A stretch of DNA of 64,000 nt from Pedobacter sp. PF22-3 (GTDB lineage Bacteria > Bacteroidota > Bacteroidia > Sphingobacteriales > Sphingobacteriaceae). Made by a program: the position numbers and the translations under genes. Of the stretch, positions 49,249-59,649 are shown one piece after another. The notes beneath the pieces were generated by a model. It was not told where the DNA came from, ran no database searches, and saw nothing but the letters and a program-made list of their open reading frames with translations. Numbering within the stretch: the stretch's first letter is position 1; each line of letters begins with the position of its first letter. Location: contig NZ_JAPIVP010000017.1 in assembly GCF_026239555.1 (NCBI RefSeq), positions 1-64,000 on the forward strand, read 5' to 3'.

Positions 49249-49935
49249 TTAATTGCCCAAAGACTGTGCATTAAAAAATAACCTGTGGTAGCCACTTAAC
49301 ACATGAACGATACCATTGGTCGTAACAATTCCTGATGTTTGACAATCCACAGCCTTGTCTTTTTGTGAATCTGGAATAGTGCTTTGATCTGCCTCCTGAT
49401 CATCACGGCTTCCAATTACTTTGGTATACGTTACATAATCCACATAATTAACATACTGTGTATATTCATAAGAACGTCTCAATTTGATCAGGTATTGAAT
49501 ATTTGGAACAGACCCCAATAAACTATTATAAAGCTTACCGCTAACGGTAATCTGGTCTCTGTTGATCTTGCCCGCAAATAAATAAGTCTTTAATGAATCA
49601 TTCAGCTCCTGTGAAGGAATATCTTTGATACCAAAATCAAAATTTTCCTTTCCAAGTTGGAGAGATTTCTGATATTTCTTGGCTTTCACATACTCTGCTA
49701 TGCCATAATTTGTAGTTGCAAAAAAGGTTACATTGCCATTTACAGCATCCTTTAAACCTGCCCTGTCTATCACTTTCACTAAGGAATCGAAATTGCGGTT
49801 AGACTTTAAGTAATCGTAAGTACTTAAATTTACATTGGGATCACTGGGGCCCCCATCCCTTTTATAATCATTTTTTTTACAAGACGTTAGCGCCAGTAAT
49901 ATTAATGAAAGATATACTAATATATTATTTTTCAT
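49249..49935 (-). CDS. Fasciclin-domain (FAS1) lipoprotein
   Basis: A 228-residue lipoprotein: lipobox LALTSCKK near residue 19, then one FAS1 domain. NGNVTFFATTNYGIAEYV is the N-terminal FAS1 box and SGIVTTNGIVHVLSGYHRLF the C-terminal H-box. FAS1 proteins mediate adhesion or carbohydrate binding outside the cell. It lies between susD (26 nt gap) and the DUF5007-like gene, so it is probably part of the surface uptake complex. Confidence 0.87.
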   Translation of the reverse strand: MKNNILVYLSLILLALTSCKKNDYKRDGGPSDPNVNLSTYDYLKSNRNFDSLVKVIDRAGLKDAVNGNVTFFATTNYGIAEYVKAKKYQKSLQLGKENFDFGIKDIPSQELNDSLKTYLFAGKINRDQITVSGKLYNSLLGSVPNIQYLIKLRRSYEYTQYVNYVDYVTYTKVIGSRDDQEADQSTIPDSQKDKAVDCQTSGIVTTNGIVHVLSGYHRLFFNAQSLGN

Positions 49936-49961
49936 ATTTTTTAATCTCTAATAAAAACAAC

Positions 49962-51479
49962 TTATACTTTACCCAACCAATATGGTGTTTGTTTCAATAA
50001 CGGATTGTTTCTAAACAATGCAGGATCTACAGGCCAATAAAAACCTTCTCTTCTAAACCTGCTTTCTGTAAGCCAATCTACAACAAGGCCGTATCTTCTG
50101 GTTCTGAGCAAATCATAAAACAAATGTCCTTCCAGGTACATTTCTTTCCCGCGCTCATAAGCGTATTCATCCATTACCTGGTCTACAGTGCTTCCCGAAG
50201 CGATTAATACCGGATTTGGGTCATTTCTTTTTCTGAAATCATTGATGATACCAATAGCTGTAGCTGCATCTTTTTTGTAAAGTGCAATCTCCGCCTTAAG
50301 TAGTTTCATGTCACTCAGTCTGAAGATGATAATGTTATTACTAAGATAAGGGTCTAATTTTTGTCCCGGATTTCTGTACGTTACATTACTGTACTTTACA
50401 CTCATTGGTTTATCCGGGTTAGTGAGGTCAAAGCCCTTTTTATAACGGATATCGGTAGTGGATTTGAAATGATTTTTAAGATAAGAAGGATTGGTATAAA
50501 ACCGTGGGCTGTTTCCATAGCCTTTAATGTAATTTTCATTTAGAAAATACGAACCTATCGAACTATTTGAGCCTTCCAATGTATTCTCGCTGATGTTAAT
50601 TTCAAATATTCCTTCAGAAGAGCGGCCAATGAACGTATTTTTATAGTTGGCAGTATCAACTAACGCGTAACCACCTTTGCTGATCAGGGTATTTATGGTG
50701 GTATCAGCACTATTTACGTCAGTCAAATTAGGCGCATCAACCGAAACATCCGACATGGTTGCTCTCCAAAGATATAAATGGGCTAAAAGAGCATATGCCG
50801 AACCTTTATTTGCAGTAACTTTGGCATCTCCGGTATTGGCGTAATTCCAGCTTAATAAATTAATCGCTTTGTGGCAATCATTTTCAACCATTTTCATCAC
50901 CTCCGATTTTGAACTTCTTGGCAATTGAGGCGCATTGATCGGATCTTCGTAAGCTTCTGTAACCAATGGTACATCTCCCCATACCCTTACCATCATAAAG
51001 TAACTTAATGCACGAAGAAAATAGGCCTGACCAATTACTGAATTCCGGAACTGTGTAGGATCGTCCTCAGCAGACAATTGCGCATTACTCATGGCATTAA
51101 CTTTCTTCAAAATCAGATTAGACATGGCAATGCTTTTATAATATAAAGTATAATTTGCCAGTGTATTCAGATTGTATTGAAAGGTAAAATCTCCGCCCTG
51201 AATCCCTTCTAAACCATCTCCGGAATATTGGATCGTAAAATAGTTTTTGGCGATCGCATCACCGTACATATAATAACGATTGTTTTTGTAGGTAATGGCA
51301 CTACGCATCATGGCATAATTACCGGCAATAGCACTTCTTACATCTCTGGATGATTGCCAGAATGTTTGCTCATAAGGTGCATCCTTAGGCTCCTCATATA
51401 GTAATTTTTTACAGGAACTTACGGCAACCGCTGTAGCCACTGCGATAAGCACACCGATTTTTGTGATTATATTTTTCAT
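49962..51479 (-). CDS. SusD/RagB-family nutrient-binding lipoprotein
   Basis: A 505-residue surface lipoprotein. Lipobox VAVSSCKK near Cys23; YEEPKDAPYEQTFWQSSRDV and then AIAGNYAMMR start the SusD fold; four TPR-like helical pairs follow; typical SusD C-terminal features are YAYERGKEMYLEGHLFYDLL and RTRRYGL. SusD caps the SusC barrel and captures ligand. The gene follows susC after 12 nt. The substrate is unknown since no enzyme is encoded in the locus. Confidence 0.93.
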   Translation of the reverse strand: MKNIITKIGVLIAVATAVAVSSCKKLLYEEPKDAPYEQTFWQSSRDVRSAIAGNYAMMRSAITYKNNRYYMYGDAIAKNYFTIQYSGDGLEGIQGGDFTFQYNLNTLANYTLYYKSIAMSNLILKKVNAMSNAQLSAEDDPTQFRNSVIGQAYFLRALSYFMMVRVWGDVPLVTEAYEDPINAPQLPRSSKSEVMKMVENDCHKAINLLSWNYANTGDAKVTANKGSAYALLAHLYLWRATMSDVSVDAPNLTDVNSADTTINTLISKGGYALVDTANYKNTFIGRSSEGIFEINISENTLEGSNSSIGSYFLNENYIKGYGNSPRFYTNPSYLKNHFKSTTDIRYKKGFDLTNPDKPMSVKYSNVTYRNPGQKLDPYLSNNIIIFRLSDMKLLKAEIALYKKDAATAIGIINDFRKRNDPNPVLIASGSTVDQVMDEYAYERGKEMYLEGHLFYDLLRTRRYGLVVDWLTESRFRREGFYWPVDPALFRNNPLLKQTPYWLGKV

Positions 51480-51491
51480 TTATTGACGATA

Positions 51492-54400
51492 TTAAAATTG
51501 AACTTGTACACCTAAAGTATATTTTCTTGGAATAGGATATCCGGTTCCATTATACTCCCCATATCCGCTAACAGCTTCTGCATCTGGTAATTTTTTTGAT
51601 TGCTGGAACATATATACGTTATCAGCAATAGCGTATAATTTCAGCTGAGTTAAGCCTAATTTTCTTACGATTTTAGGGCTGAAATCATAACCAAGACTGA
51701 TACTTCTGATCCTTGCATAACCACCTTTTTCGAGGAAAAAGGATTGTGCAGCCGTATAATAATATCGATAGGATCCCAAATCGAGTTTTGCATATTCAGC
51801 TTGATCTCCAGGGTTTCTCCAGATGTTCAGGCGACTTAAATCCGGTGAAGACACACTGGCAAAATTATATACTGCATTAGCATCAGTTGCGTTCGTAAAA
51901 CGATCTGAATCAAATAGATTTAGTACGTCACGTTTAAGTGTAAAGTTGACAAAAATACTTAAGCTAAAGTTTTTGTAAGAAAAGCTATTTGTCCAACCAC
52001 CGGTAAAACGTGGATTGGGGTCGCCAATTGGTGCTTTATCCGGATTGATACCATCATTAAAAACATCTATAAAATAATCTCCATCCAAATCTGCCAGATA
52101 AAAATCACCTGCACTATACGTTCCGTTACTATTTCTATACCTTTCTCCGGTATAAGGATTCTGAGGAATATCTGCTGAAGTAGAAAATACGCCTTTTGTA
52201 CGATATAAATAGAAAGCATTTAGTGGACTACCTACAGAAAGCACGTGGTTTTTATCAAAACGATCTCCACTTAAAATAATATCACGGCCACCATTCGGCA
52301 AACTCATGATCTGATTTTTATTATAAGAGATATTAAAAGAGCTATTCCACTTAAATTCCTTACGTATAGGATTAGCGGTTAAAGTTAACTCCATACCTGC
52401 ATTACGAACCGCAAATGCATTGGTGAAAGCATTGTCATAGCCTGATGTAACCGGCAAATCAACATTAAAAAGTTTTTGTTTTACTTCTTTGTTGTACACA
52501 TCAAATGAAATGGCATATCTACCATTATCAATTTCCATATCGGTACCAATATTCCATTGTGTCGATTTCTCCCAGCTAATATCTTTTTGTGCAACACCAT
52601 TTATAAAATTAGGGGTAATAGCGGTAACACCATTATAAGAAGTAGCACCTTGAATACCAAATGCCACCCCGTTAGCTGTACCATTTCCCGCAAATCCACC
52701 ATTGTTAACCAGGTATTTATTGTATTGCACATAAGCATTTCTTTTATCTTCATTTCCTGTTACGCCATAACTTCCCCTTATTTTAATTAGTGTAAAAGGG
52801 TTATTGGTTAGATTTTTCATAAAGTTTTCTTCTGAAAGAAGCCAACCTGCAGAAATAGAAGGGAACACGCCATATTTATTATTTTCACCAAAACCAGATG
52901 AACCGTCCGTTCTGATCGTTCCTGATAAAAGGTACTTACCGTCATAATCATAATTAAAACGACCATAATAAGCTATCAATCCATGGGCGATGTAATTTGA
53001 ATAGGCATAAATATTCTGTTGTTTAAAACCAGTAACTGTCTGAATATTATCTGATGCGCCACCATATCCGGATGCCTGGGTAGACTGAAATAAGCTATAC
53101 TCTATATCCTGACCCGCTACTGCACTGAAAGAGTGTTTTTTAATAGAACCATTATAAGCTAAATAGTTCGATGTTCTTAAACCTATAGCACTTGAAGAAA
53201 AACTGGAAGAACTGTTACCAAAACCATTATTTAACAAATTGCTCATACTTACATCCCTGCGGGTATTATCACTAGTATAAGAAGATTGGGAATTTAAGGT
53301 AAAGTGTTTATTAAATTCATAGGCCAGGTTGAGGTTAGCTCCAAATTGGTTAGACACATTTCTGTTTAAATTTTCACCATCCTTACTCACAAAATAATCC
53401 AGTTTTTCGGGAGATATATTGAATAACGAAGATGGTAAATTGCCAGAACCAATTTTAGTGGGCTTAGATGGATCGTTTGGATCTTCGTTCCCTCTGCCCC
53501 TGCTGGCACTTGAATAATAAAATATGGGGTTGATCATTAATTTTTTATTCATTGCCCTTGAGGTAAGGTTTAAACGTGTGGTATAACGTTTAAAGCCCGT
53601 TCCTTTTACAATACCATCTTCATCATAATAACCTCCACTGAAACGATAAGTTGTTCCATTATCAGTACCACCGCTTATACTGAGGTTATTATCATTGATT
53701 TTACCCGTCTGATAAAATAAATCCTGCCAATCGGTATGGCCATTAAAAGCTGGATTTAAACTATCTGTAAGTATAAAAGGCAATTGTACACGCTGATCGT
53801 AACTTAGCTGTCTTTGCAGCACCTCCATTTTTTGCCTGCGTTCTGTAGTACCCATGGTAGCCTGCCTTAAGTTAGGGCGTTGTACCATACCATAATAAGT
53901 GTTAAAGCTTACTCTTGTATCGCCACCAACACCTTTTTTCGTTGTAATTAAAATTACACCATTGGCTGCTCTTGAACCATAAATAGCTGCTGCTGAGGCA
54001 TCTTTTAACACGTCAATAGATTCGATATCGTTCGGGTTAAGGCCGGCCATGTAGTTGGTTCCTGTACCGGTTCCCGGTGGCACAAGATCATCAGAGGATT
54101 GAGGCACACCATCCACCACATAAAGCGGTGATCTGATCACATTAAATTGATCATAACCTGTACTTCCTGTTGAGTTACCCCTTACCGATACCGTAGGTGC
54201 CACACCTGGCTGGCCAGTAAAGTTTTGAACGTTTACGCCTGATAAACGTCCTTGCAACAACTGATCAAAACTTGCTGCAGGTAAGTTAGCCAGTTCCTTG
54301 CCAGAGATACTAGAGATTGCCGCTGTAGTTTTCTTCCTGGTAATTTTTTGATAACCGATCGTAACTACTTCGTTCAGTGTATTATTATCCTCTTCCAAAG

Positions 54401-54701
54401 AAAAACTTACTGTGCCACTTGCCGAAACCGTTTTCTCTACCGAACGATAACCTACAATTCTGGCAGTAATAACTGCACCCTCTTTTTGAACGGTTAAGGT
54501 AAACTTTCCATCCGCGTTGGTGGCGGTACCGTTCTTGGTACCCTTTTCGATAATGGAAACCCCGGGTATGGGTTTATTGGTTTGATCTACAACTGTTCCC
54601 TTAATTGTCTTCTGGGCAAAGGCCAGCCAGGGGATGAGTAGATAGAATAATGTTGCCGTTAAAAATTTCACATAGCAATGTCTTGTAGAAGTTTTTTCCA
54701 T
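51492..54701 (-). CDS. SusC/RagA-family TonB-linked outer-membrane protein
   Basis: A 1069-residue TonB-dependent transporter. Signal peptide ends ...PWLAFAQ; a carboxypeptidase-regulatory-like domain follows (about 31-115, IKGTVVDQTNKPIPGVSIIE); the plug begins near 115 (LNEVVTIGYQKITRKKTTAA) and includes GVAPTVSVRGNS and the SusC signature SIDVLKDASAAAIYGSRAAN; the rest is the 22-strand barrel ending LGVQVQF. It imports a ligand captured by SusD. First gene of the susC-susD-FAS1-DUF5007 unit. No anti-sigma or hybrid sensor regulator is adjacent. Confidence 0.95.
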   Translation of the reverse strand: MEKTSTRHCYVKFLTATLFYLLIPWLAFAQKTIKGTVVDQTNKPIPGVSIIEKGTKNGTATNADGKFTLTVQKEGAVITARIVGYRSVEKTVSASGTVSFSLEEDNNTLNEVVTIGYQKITRKKTTAAISSISGKELANLPAASFDQLLQGRLSGVNVQNFTGQPGVAPTVSVRGNSTGSTGYDQFNVIRSPLYVVDGVPQSSDDLVPPGTGTGTNYMAGLNPNDIESIDVLKDASAAAIYGSRAANGVILITTKKGVGGDTRVSFNTYYGMVQRPNLRQATMGTTERRQKMEVLQRQLSYDQRVQLPFILTDSLNPAFNGHTDWQDLFYQTGKINDNNLSISGGTDNGTTYRFSGGYYDEDGIVKGTGFKRYTTRLNLTSRAMNKKLMINPIFYYSSASRGRGNEDPNDPSKPTKIGSGNLPSSLFNISPEKLDYFVSKDGENLNRNVSNQFGANLNLAYEFNKHFTLNSQSSYTSDNTRRDVSMSNLLNNGFGNSSSSFSSSAIGLRTSNYLAYNGSIKKHSFSAVAGQDIEYSLFQSTQASGYGGASDNIQTVTGFKQQNIYAYSNYIAHGLIAYYGRFNYDYDGKYLLSGTIRTDGSSGFGENNKYGVFPSISAGWLLSEENFMKNLTNNPFTLIKIRGSYGVTGNEDKRNAYVQYNKYLVNNGGFAGNGTANGVAFGIQGATSYNGVTAITPNFINGVAQKDISWEKSTQWNIGTDMEIDNGRYAISFDVYNKEVKQKLFNVDLPVTSGYDNAFTNAFAVRNAGMELTLTANPIRKEFKWNSSFNISYNKNQIMSLPNGGRDIILSGDRFDKNHVLSVGSPLNAFYLYRTKGVFSTSADIPQNPYTGERYRNSNGTYSAGDFYLADLDGDYFIDVFNDGINPDKAPIGDPNPRFTGGWTNSFSYKNFSLSIFVNFTLKRDVLNLFDSDRFTNATDANAVYNFASVSSPDLSRLNIWRNPGDQAEYAKLDLGSYRYYYTAAQSFFLEKGGYARIRSISLGYDFSPKIVRKLGLTQLKLYAIADNVYMFQQSKKLPDAEAVSGYGEYNGTGYPIPRKYTLGVQVQF

Positions 54702-55161
54702 TGATGGTTAGTTAGTTAGTTTGATAATACGCTAAAAGTATCAACATTTTTACCTGACCATTAACTAATTTTTAGCTAAATAAAACCATATTTTAACTTA
54801 AAAATTTAACATTAATTAACATTTACTTTCTCAACACTAGAATTTCAAATTCCAAAATGTGCCCATATATCACATAATGGCATTTTTTCAATGAATTAAG
54901 TCTTATTTTCAGCCCTTTTCAGAATACATTAAGCTAATTAATTAGCAATCAGATTTCGATAAGAAATTTTAGAAAAAATCTTTTGTTATCAGTAGCTAAA
55001 TCGATAAACTAACGTTTTAGTACATTAGCCCTTAACAGGCAAAAAAGCAGCATGAATACAGGCCAATTTCCCTAATTTAGAATAATTCAAAATAATTTGG
55101 ATTATCGAGAATTCTGACGTTATTTTGCATCTGTTTAGAATTAATCCAAATAAATACAGCA
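54702..55161. other. Divergent promoter region of susC and the TonB receptor
   Basis: 460 bp, very AT-rich, without a gene. Towards the plus-strand gene there is a promoter-like pair (55097-55128). For susC on the minus strand no clear TAnnTTTG was found; TTAACTAATTTTTAGC and related AT-runs near 54763 are the only candidates. Confidence 0.45.
55092..55128 (+). promoter_or_regulatory. Promoter and overlapping palindrome of the TonB-dependent receptor gene
   Basis: TTG (55097-55099) and TATTTTGC (55121-55128) are spaced 21 nt, close to the phylum consensus. The palindrome ATAAT-TTGG-ATTAT (55092-55105) covers the -33 element. It looks like a repressor site; similarity to an iron (Fur) box is only partial. 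Confidence 0.4.
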
Positions 55162-57579
55162 ATGCTTAAAATCAAACTTTTTAGTTTTACTTTCTTATTC
55201 ACTCTTACCAGTATACTATGCTTTGCCCAGCAATTTGCAACCATTAGTGGCAAGGTTACCACTTCTAATGGAAAGCCCGCAGCTTTTATCTCAATCGGAT
55301 TAAAAGGAAAAGGGTTAGGAACTACATCTAACGAAAACGGCTCATATACAATTAACCGGATTAAGGCTGGTACCTATACCATTAAAGCATCGGCGGTGGG
55401 TATCGATCCATCAGAGAAAAACATCACTATTGCGGCCGGGCAAACCCTTATTGTAGACTTTGTATTAAAGGAAAACGATCAGGTACTGGAAGAAGTAATC
55501 GTTGCCGGCATCAACAAAAAATATAAGGTGAGTTTACCATCGGCAACGCTGCGGTTAAACGAACCGTTGTTAGAAGCACCTCAAAACATTCAAATTGTAA
55601 GTAATCAAATCTTGAAAGACCAGCAGATTATTAGTATGAGTGATGGTTTAATCAGAAATGTGAGCGGTGCGGTCCGCTTAGAGCATTGGGGCGATTTATA
55701 CACTAATATTTTGATGCGTGGTTCACAAATTCAGGCGATGCGCAATGGCTTTAATGTGGTTTCTTCATACTGGGGGCCGCTTACGGAAGATATGAGCTTT
55801 GTTGATCATATCGAGTTTGTAAAAGGTCCGGCCGGATTTATGTTGGGCAATGGCGATCCGAGTGGAATGTACAATGTAGTAACCAAAAAACCTACCGGGT
55901 TAAACCAGGGTGAGGTTTCCTTTACTGCAGGCAGTTTCGATATGTACCGTACGGCTATAGATTTCGATCATAAATTAACTGCCGATGGCAAATTCCTATT
56001 TAGATTAAATGCAGCAGCACAAAATAAAGGATCGTTCAGACCCTATGAAAAAAACGACCGTTACAGTTTTGCACCTGTGTTAAGCTATCAGATTACGCCG
56101 AGTACAAAATTGACAGCAGAATACACTTTACAAAATGCTAAAATGACCGAAGTGGGTTCTTATTATATTTTTAATACTGCAGGGTATGCCAGCTTACCAA
56201 GAGATTTTACCTTAACGCAACCTGGGGTACAGCCTACCCGAATCAACGATCATAGTTTAACATTGAACCTTACCCAGCAACTGGGGCAAAACTGGAAAAT
56301 CACCGCACAGGCAGCTTATTACAAATATCTGCAAACCGGAAACAGCTCATGGCCAACAACTGTAAATACAAATGGTACTATTATCCGTAATGTGGCCATT
56401 TGGGACGCCGAAAGTTCAATGAAATTAGGACAGTTATTTGTAAACGGAACGGTTAAAACCGGTGGAATTGTGCATCGTATTTTAGCCGGTTTTGATGGTG
56501 GCAAGAAAAATTACATGGCAGATTGGGGCCAATCTCACAATTTAGACCTGGCCAGTTCCCCATTTAATTTATACAATCCCAATTATGGCTTCCCATCAAA
56601 CGGCTATCCTCAATTTGATCGCATTACACCATTATCAGAAAGGGCACTTGCCGCAGGTGGTTTAATGGATCAGAAATACTTGAGTGGATATGTTCAGGAT
56701 GAACTGGGTTTCTTTAATAACATCGTGCGATTAACCCTTGCGGGCCGTTATACCTATGTTAATCAATCAGCCTATGGCAGCCCTGCAGACAAAGCCAAAC
56801 ACGTTACCCCTAGAGTTGGCTTAAGTGTATCGGTTGATAAAAACACCTCTGTTTACGCCGTTTACGACGAAGCTTTTACTCCACAAACCGGATTTTTTCG
56901 GGATGGTGGTACCGCAAAACCCATTACCGGTAACAATAAAGAATTTGGCATCAAAAAAGACTGGTTTGATGGCCGCTGGAATACCACCCTGTCAGTGTAC
57001 AGAATTACCAAACAAAATGAAATCACCGCCGACCCTTATAACAAAGCTGGAGAGACCTACAGCATTGTAATTGGCGAAAAAAGAGCGCAAGGTATAGAAT
57101 TTGATATCCGTGGAGAGTTAGCTAAAGGATTAAATCTAATTGCAAACTATGCGTATACAGACGGTAAGGTAACCAAGGTGGCCGATGGTGTCACAGGTGT
57201 TTTTGTCGGCCAGGTGGTACCGGGTTTTTCTAAACATACTAGCAATGCCTGGTTAACCTATACCCTACAAAATGGCCCGCTTAAAGGCGCCGGCATTTCT
57301 GGTGGCTTTACTTATTTAGCCGGTAGAGCAGTAGGTACTTACAGCGGAGAAAATTCGAACGAAAACCTACCGGATTATTTTAAACTTGATGGTGGCCTAT
57401 TTTGGGGAAACAAAAAGTTAAAAATAACTGCTAATATATTCAACATTTTAGACAAGTATTTATATAGCGGCGCTTACTACACCAATTACTGGAATGCGCC
57501 TGATTATAATCAGCCTGTTTATTCATGGCAAGCCGAAGCGCCAAGAAACTACCGTGTAAGTGTAGCTTACAAATTTTAA
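55162..57579 (+). CDS. TonB-dependent siderophore-type receptor
   Basis: An 805-residue outer-membrane receptor. Signal peptide ends LCFAQ; a carboxypeptidase-regulatory-like domain (about 27-110) precedes a FhuA-like plug: LLEAPQNIQIVSNQILKDQQ, NILMRGSQIQAMRNGFNV, SFVDHIEFVKGPAGFMLGNG and DPSGMYNVVTKKPT. The barrel ends YRVSVAYKF, with the terminal aromatic needed for assembly. The plug type points to a ferric siderophore or a related metal chelate. It heads a cluster with DUF4198, PepSY and DUF6607 genes. Confidence 0.92.
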   Translation: MLKIKLFSFTFLFTLTSILCFAQQFATISGKVTTSNGKPAAFISIGLKGKGLGTTSNENGSYTINRIKAGTYTIKASAVGIDPSEKNITIAAGQTLIVDFVLKENDQVLEEVIVAGINKKYKVSLPSATLRLNEPLLEAPQNIQIVSNQILKDQQIISMSDGLIRNVSGAVRLEHWGDLYTNILMRGSQIQAMRNGFNVVSSYWGPLTEDMSFVDHIEFVKGPAGFMLGNGDPSGMYNVVTKKPTGLNQGEVSFTAGSFDMYRTAIDFDHKLTADGKFLFRLNAAAQNKGSFRPYEKNDRYSFAPVLSYQITPSTKLTAEYTLQNAKMTEVGSYYIFNTAGYASLPRDFTLTQPGVQPTRINDHSLTLNLTQQLGQNWKITAQAAYYKYLQTGNSSWPTTVNTNGTIIRNVAIWDAESSMKLGQLFVNGTVKTGGIVHRILAGFDGGKKNYMADWGQSHNLDLASSPFNLYNPNYGFPSNGYPQFDRITPLSERALAAGGLMDQKYLSGYVQDELGFFNNIVRLTLAGRYTYVNQSAYGSPADKAKHVTPRVGLSVSVDKNTSVYAVYDEAFTPQTGFFRDGGTAKPITGNNKEFGIKKDWFDGRWNTTLSVYRITKQNEITADPYNKAGETYSIVIGEKRAQGIEFDIRGELAKGLNLIANYAYTDGKVTKVADGVTGVFVGQVVPGFSKHTSNAWLTYTLQNGPLKGAGISGGFTYLAGRAVGTYSGENSNENLPDYFKLDGGLFWGNKKLKITANIFNILDKYLYSGAYYTNYWNAPDYNQPVYSWQAEAPRNYRVSVAYKF

Positions 57580-57639
57580 TTACCCCCCATCGGGAGCATC
57601 TGGATCAGATCAGCTGCTCCCGGTTTTAAAACCGAAAAC

Positions 57640-58350
57640 ATGAAAACTAAAATCTCATTATTAGCATTATTCCTTGCCTTTAGCATCTCGAATGTATTTG
57701 CACATGCCTTATGGATAGAGACAGCCTCAACAGGCAAAAAAGGGCAGCCTCAGGAAGTAAAAGTATTCTTCGGAGAATATGAAAACAACGAACCAGATTC
57801 TGCGGCAAAATGGTTCAGCAACCTTAAAGAATTCAAATTGGTTTTAACAGCACCTGATGGCCATACAAAAGTTTTAACGGCTTCGCCAGATATACTTTTT
57901 TATAAAGCCAGTTTTACACCAGATCAAGCCGGTACTTATAAAATTTCTATTGTACACGAGGTCGCTGCTGTTTACGAAAAGGCAAAAATTGAGTATTATG
58001 CTTTTGCGGATGTTGCTGTTGGCACCTCAAAAATCAACACTAATTTTCCGGCTGGAGCAGCTTTAACGATCAGGCCGGATAAACACGTTCTAAAATTGGG
58101 TGAATCGGCCGTTCATGAGGTCATTTATAATAAAATGCCTTTCGCAAACCAAAAATTAACCGTTGTTGGGCCGGATAAGAAAGGCCAACCTACCGAAACC
58201 GATGCACAGGGTAAATTTACCTTCAAACCAACTGCAAAAGGAAATTACTTTCTTGAAGCTTTTACCGAAGATAAAACACCTGGCAAACTGAACGGAAAGG
58301 ATTACGAAAAAACATGGCATTTGGTAACCTACACTACCGAAGTTCAATAA
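57640..58350 (+). CDS. DUF4198-like periplasmic protein
   Basis: A 236-residue exported protein. The signal peptide (LFLAFSISNVFA) is cut just before HALWIETAS, giving the H-x-x-W N-terminus typical of DUF4198 proteins, thought to bind metal through the N-terminal His. The body has two beta-sandwich halves, the second a transthyretin-like repeat (VGPDKKGQPTETDAQGKFTF). It lies between the TonB receptor (60 nt) and the PepSY gene (73 nt) and probably helps periplasmic metal handling. Confidence 0.85.
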   Translation: MKTKISLLALFLAFSISNVFAHALWIETASTGKKGQPQEVKVFFGEYENNEPDSAAKWFSNLKEFKLVLTAPDGHTKVLTASPDILFYKASFTPDQAGTYKISIVHEVAAVYEKAKIEYYAFADVAVGTSKINTNFPAGAALTIRPDKHVLKLGESAVHEVIYNKMPFANQKLTVVGPDKKGQPTETDAQGKFTFKPTAKGNYFLEAFTEDKTPGKLNGKDYEKTWHLVTYTTEVQ

Positions 58351-58423
58351 ACGGATTAACTCAATTTTTTTGACCAATTGGTAATCAAACCCACTTGTTG
58401 GTTCATTTATTCAATAAAGCTTA

Positions 58424-59626
58424 ATGTTGCAAAAAAAACCTACACAGAGAAAAACTAAAAAATCGCGGATTAGAAAAATCAGCGATTGGCTTCACTTGTG
58501 GCTGGGTATTGTTACTGGTCTTGTGGTTTTTCACTTGGGCATTACAGGTTGTATTTTTGCCTTTCAGAAAGAGATTACCGAGTTTATCCATAAAAAAGAG
58601 TTTTTTGTTGATGTACCTGCGAACAAAAAAACAATTCCCTTAAGTACATTAAAAGGAATAGCCGAAAAAGCTTTGGGCGGAAAGAAAAAGGTTACTTTTA
58701 TATCGAGCTATACCCAAGCCAATCGCGCATGGGAGTTTGGTACTTATAAGCCTGGCAACCCTAAAGCATTTTGGTATTTCGATTCGATAGATTATTACGA
58801 TCTCGTACTGATTAACCCATACACTGGCAAGGTGACATTGATATCGGATTATAGATACGAATTTTTCAGCATCATTAAAATGCTGCACTGGAGTTTTCTC
58901 ATCAACCACCCCATAGGGCAGCAGGTTATTGGCTGGAGCACCATCATTTTTGTTTTCCTGTTAATCTCCGGTATGGTGATGTGGTGGCCTAAAAACCTCA
59001 AGAAATCAAACTTCGATAAAAGTTTCAAAATCAAATGGAAAGCCAAATTTAAACGCATTAACTACGACATGCACAATGTACTTGGCTTTTATGTGATGAT
59101 CATTTGTTTAATGCTGGCGCTAACCGGTCTGGTGTGGGCCTTTCAGTGGTTCCAGCGTACAGTTTATGTAGTGGCATCGGGTAGTATCTCACCTCCAAAA
59201 GCAATACTGGCCCAATCAGATTCGACTAAAACCATTAAAGCCATTCCATTTGATATCGCTTTTGAAACCGCGCAAAAGATGTTTAAAAATGCAGAACGCA
59301 TCGGAATGTCACCAGCCGAAGGTGGTACAGCAACCATTTATGCAACTGGCTACAAAGGCAAGGAAACCTATTGGAATTTTGATGTTTTGCTTTTCGATCA
59401 GTATACCGGCAAATTGCTGGCCCGTAAAAACCAAAGCGATAAAAACGCTGGTGAGGCGCTTATCGGTATGAATTACGACATCCACGTTGGCGCAATTTTG
59501 GGCCTTCCCGGAAAAATAATGGCATTTTTTGCCAGTTTAATTGCAGCAAGTTTACCTATAACCGGATTTATCATCTGGTGGGGCAAAAAGAAAAAGAAGA
59601 AAAATCCCGCAACTGCGGTAAATTAA
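58424..59626 (+). CDS. PepSY-associated transmembrane protein
   Basis: A 400-residue inner-membrane protein. A Lys/Arg-rich N-terminus leads to SDWLHLWLGIVTGLVVFHLG (helix 1 with conserved His), a periplasmic PepSY region, IKMLHWSFLINHPIGQQVIG, helices at about 170-190 (IFVFLLISGMVMWWPKNLKK) and 215-240 (FYVMIICLMLALTGLVWAFQ), a second PepSY region, and a last helix (LPGKIMAFFASLIAASLPIT). The conserved histidines suggest a heme-binding ferric-reductase-like role in releasing iron. Strong operon partner of the upstream receptor. Confidence 0.88.
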   Translation: MLQKKPTQRKTKKSRIRKISDWLHLWLGIVTGLVVFHLGITGCIFAFQKEITEFIHKKEFFVDVPANKKTIPLSTLKGIAEKALGGKKKVTFISSYTQANRAWEFGTYKPGNPKAFWYFDSIDYYDLVLINPYTGKVTLISDYRYEFFSIIKMLHWSFLINHPIGQQVIGWSTIIFVFLLISGMVMWWPKNLKKSNFDKSFKIKWKAKFKRINYDMHNVLGFYVMIICLMLALTGLVWAFQWFQRTVYVVASGSISPPKAILAQSDSTKTIKAIPFDIAFETAQKMFKNAERIGMSPAEGGTATIYATGYKGKETYWNFDVLLFDQYTGKLLARKNQSDKNAGEALIGMNYDIHVGAILGLPGKIMAFFASLIAASLPITGFIIWWGKKKKKKNPATAVN

Positions 59627-59649
59627 CTACAATCTAATTAATTATAAAA

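Noticed and set aside
55092..55105. Canonical Fur box
   Set aside because: Only a 5-4-5 palindrome is present, not the repeated GATAAT hexamers.
55077..55262. 61-codon minus-strand ORF before the TonB receptor
   Set aside because: Covers the receptor's promoter and signal peptide in antisense; no supporting feature.
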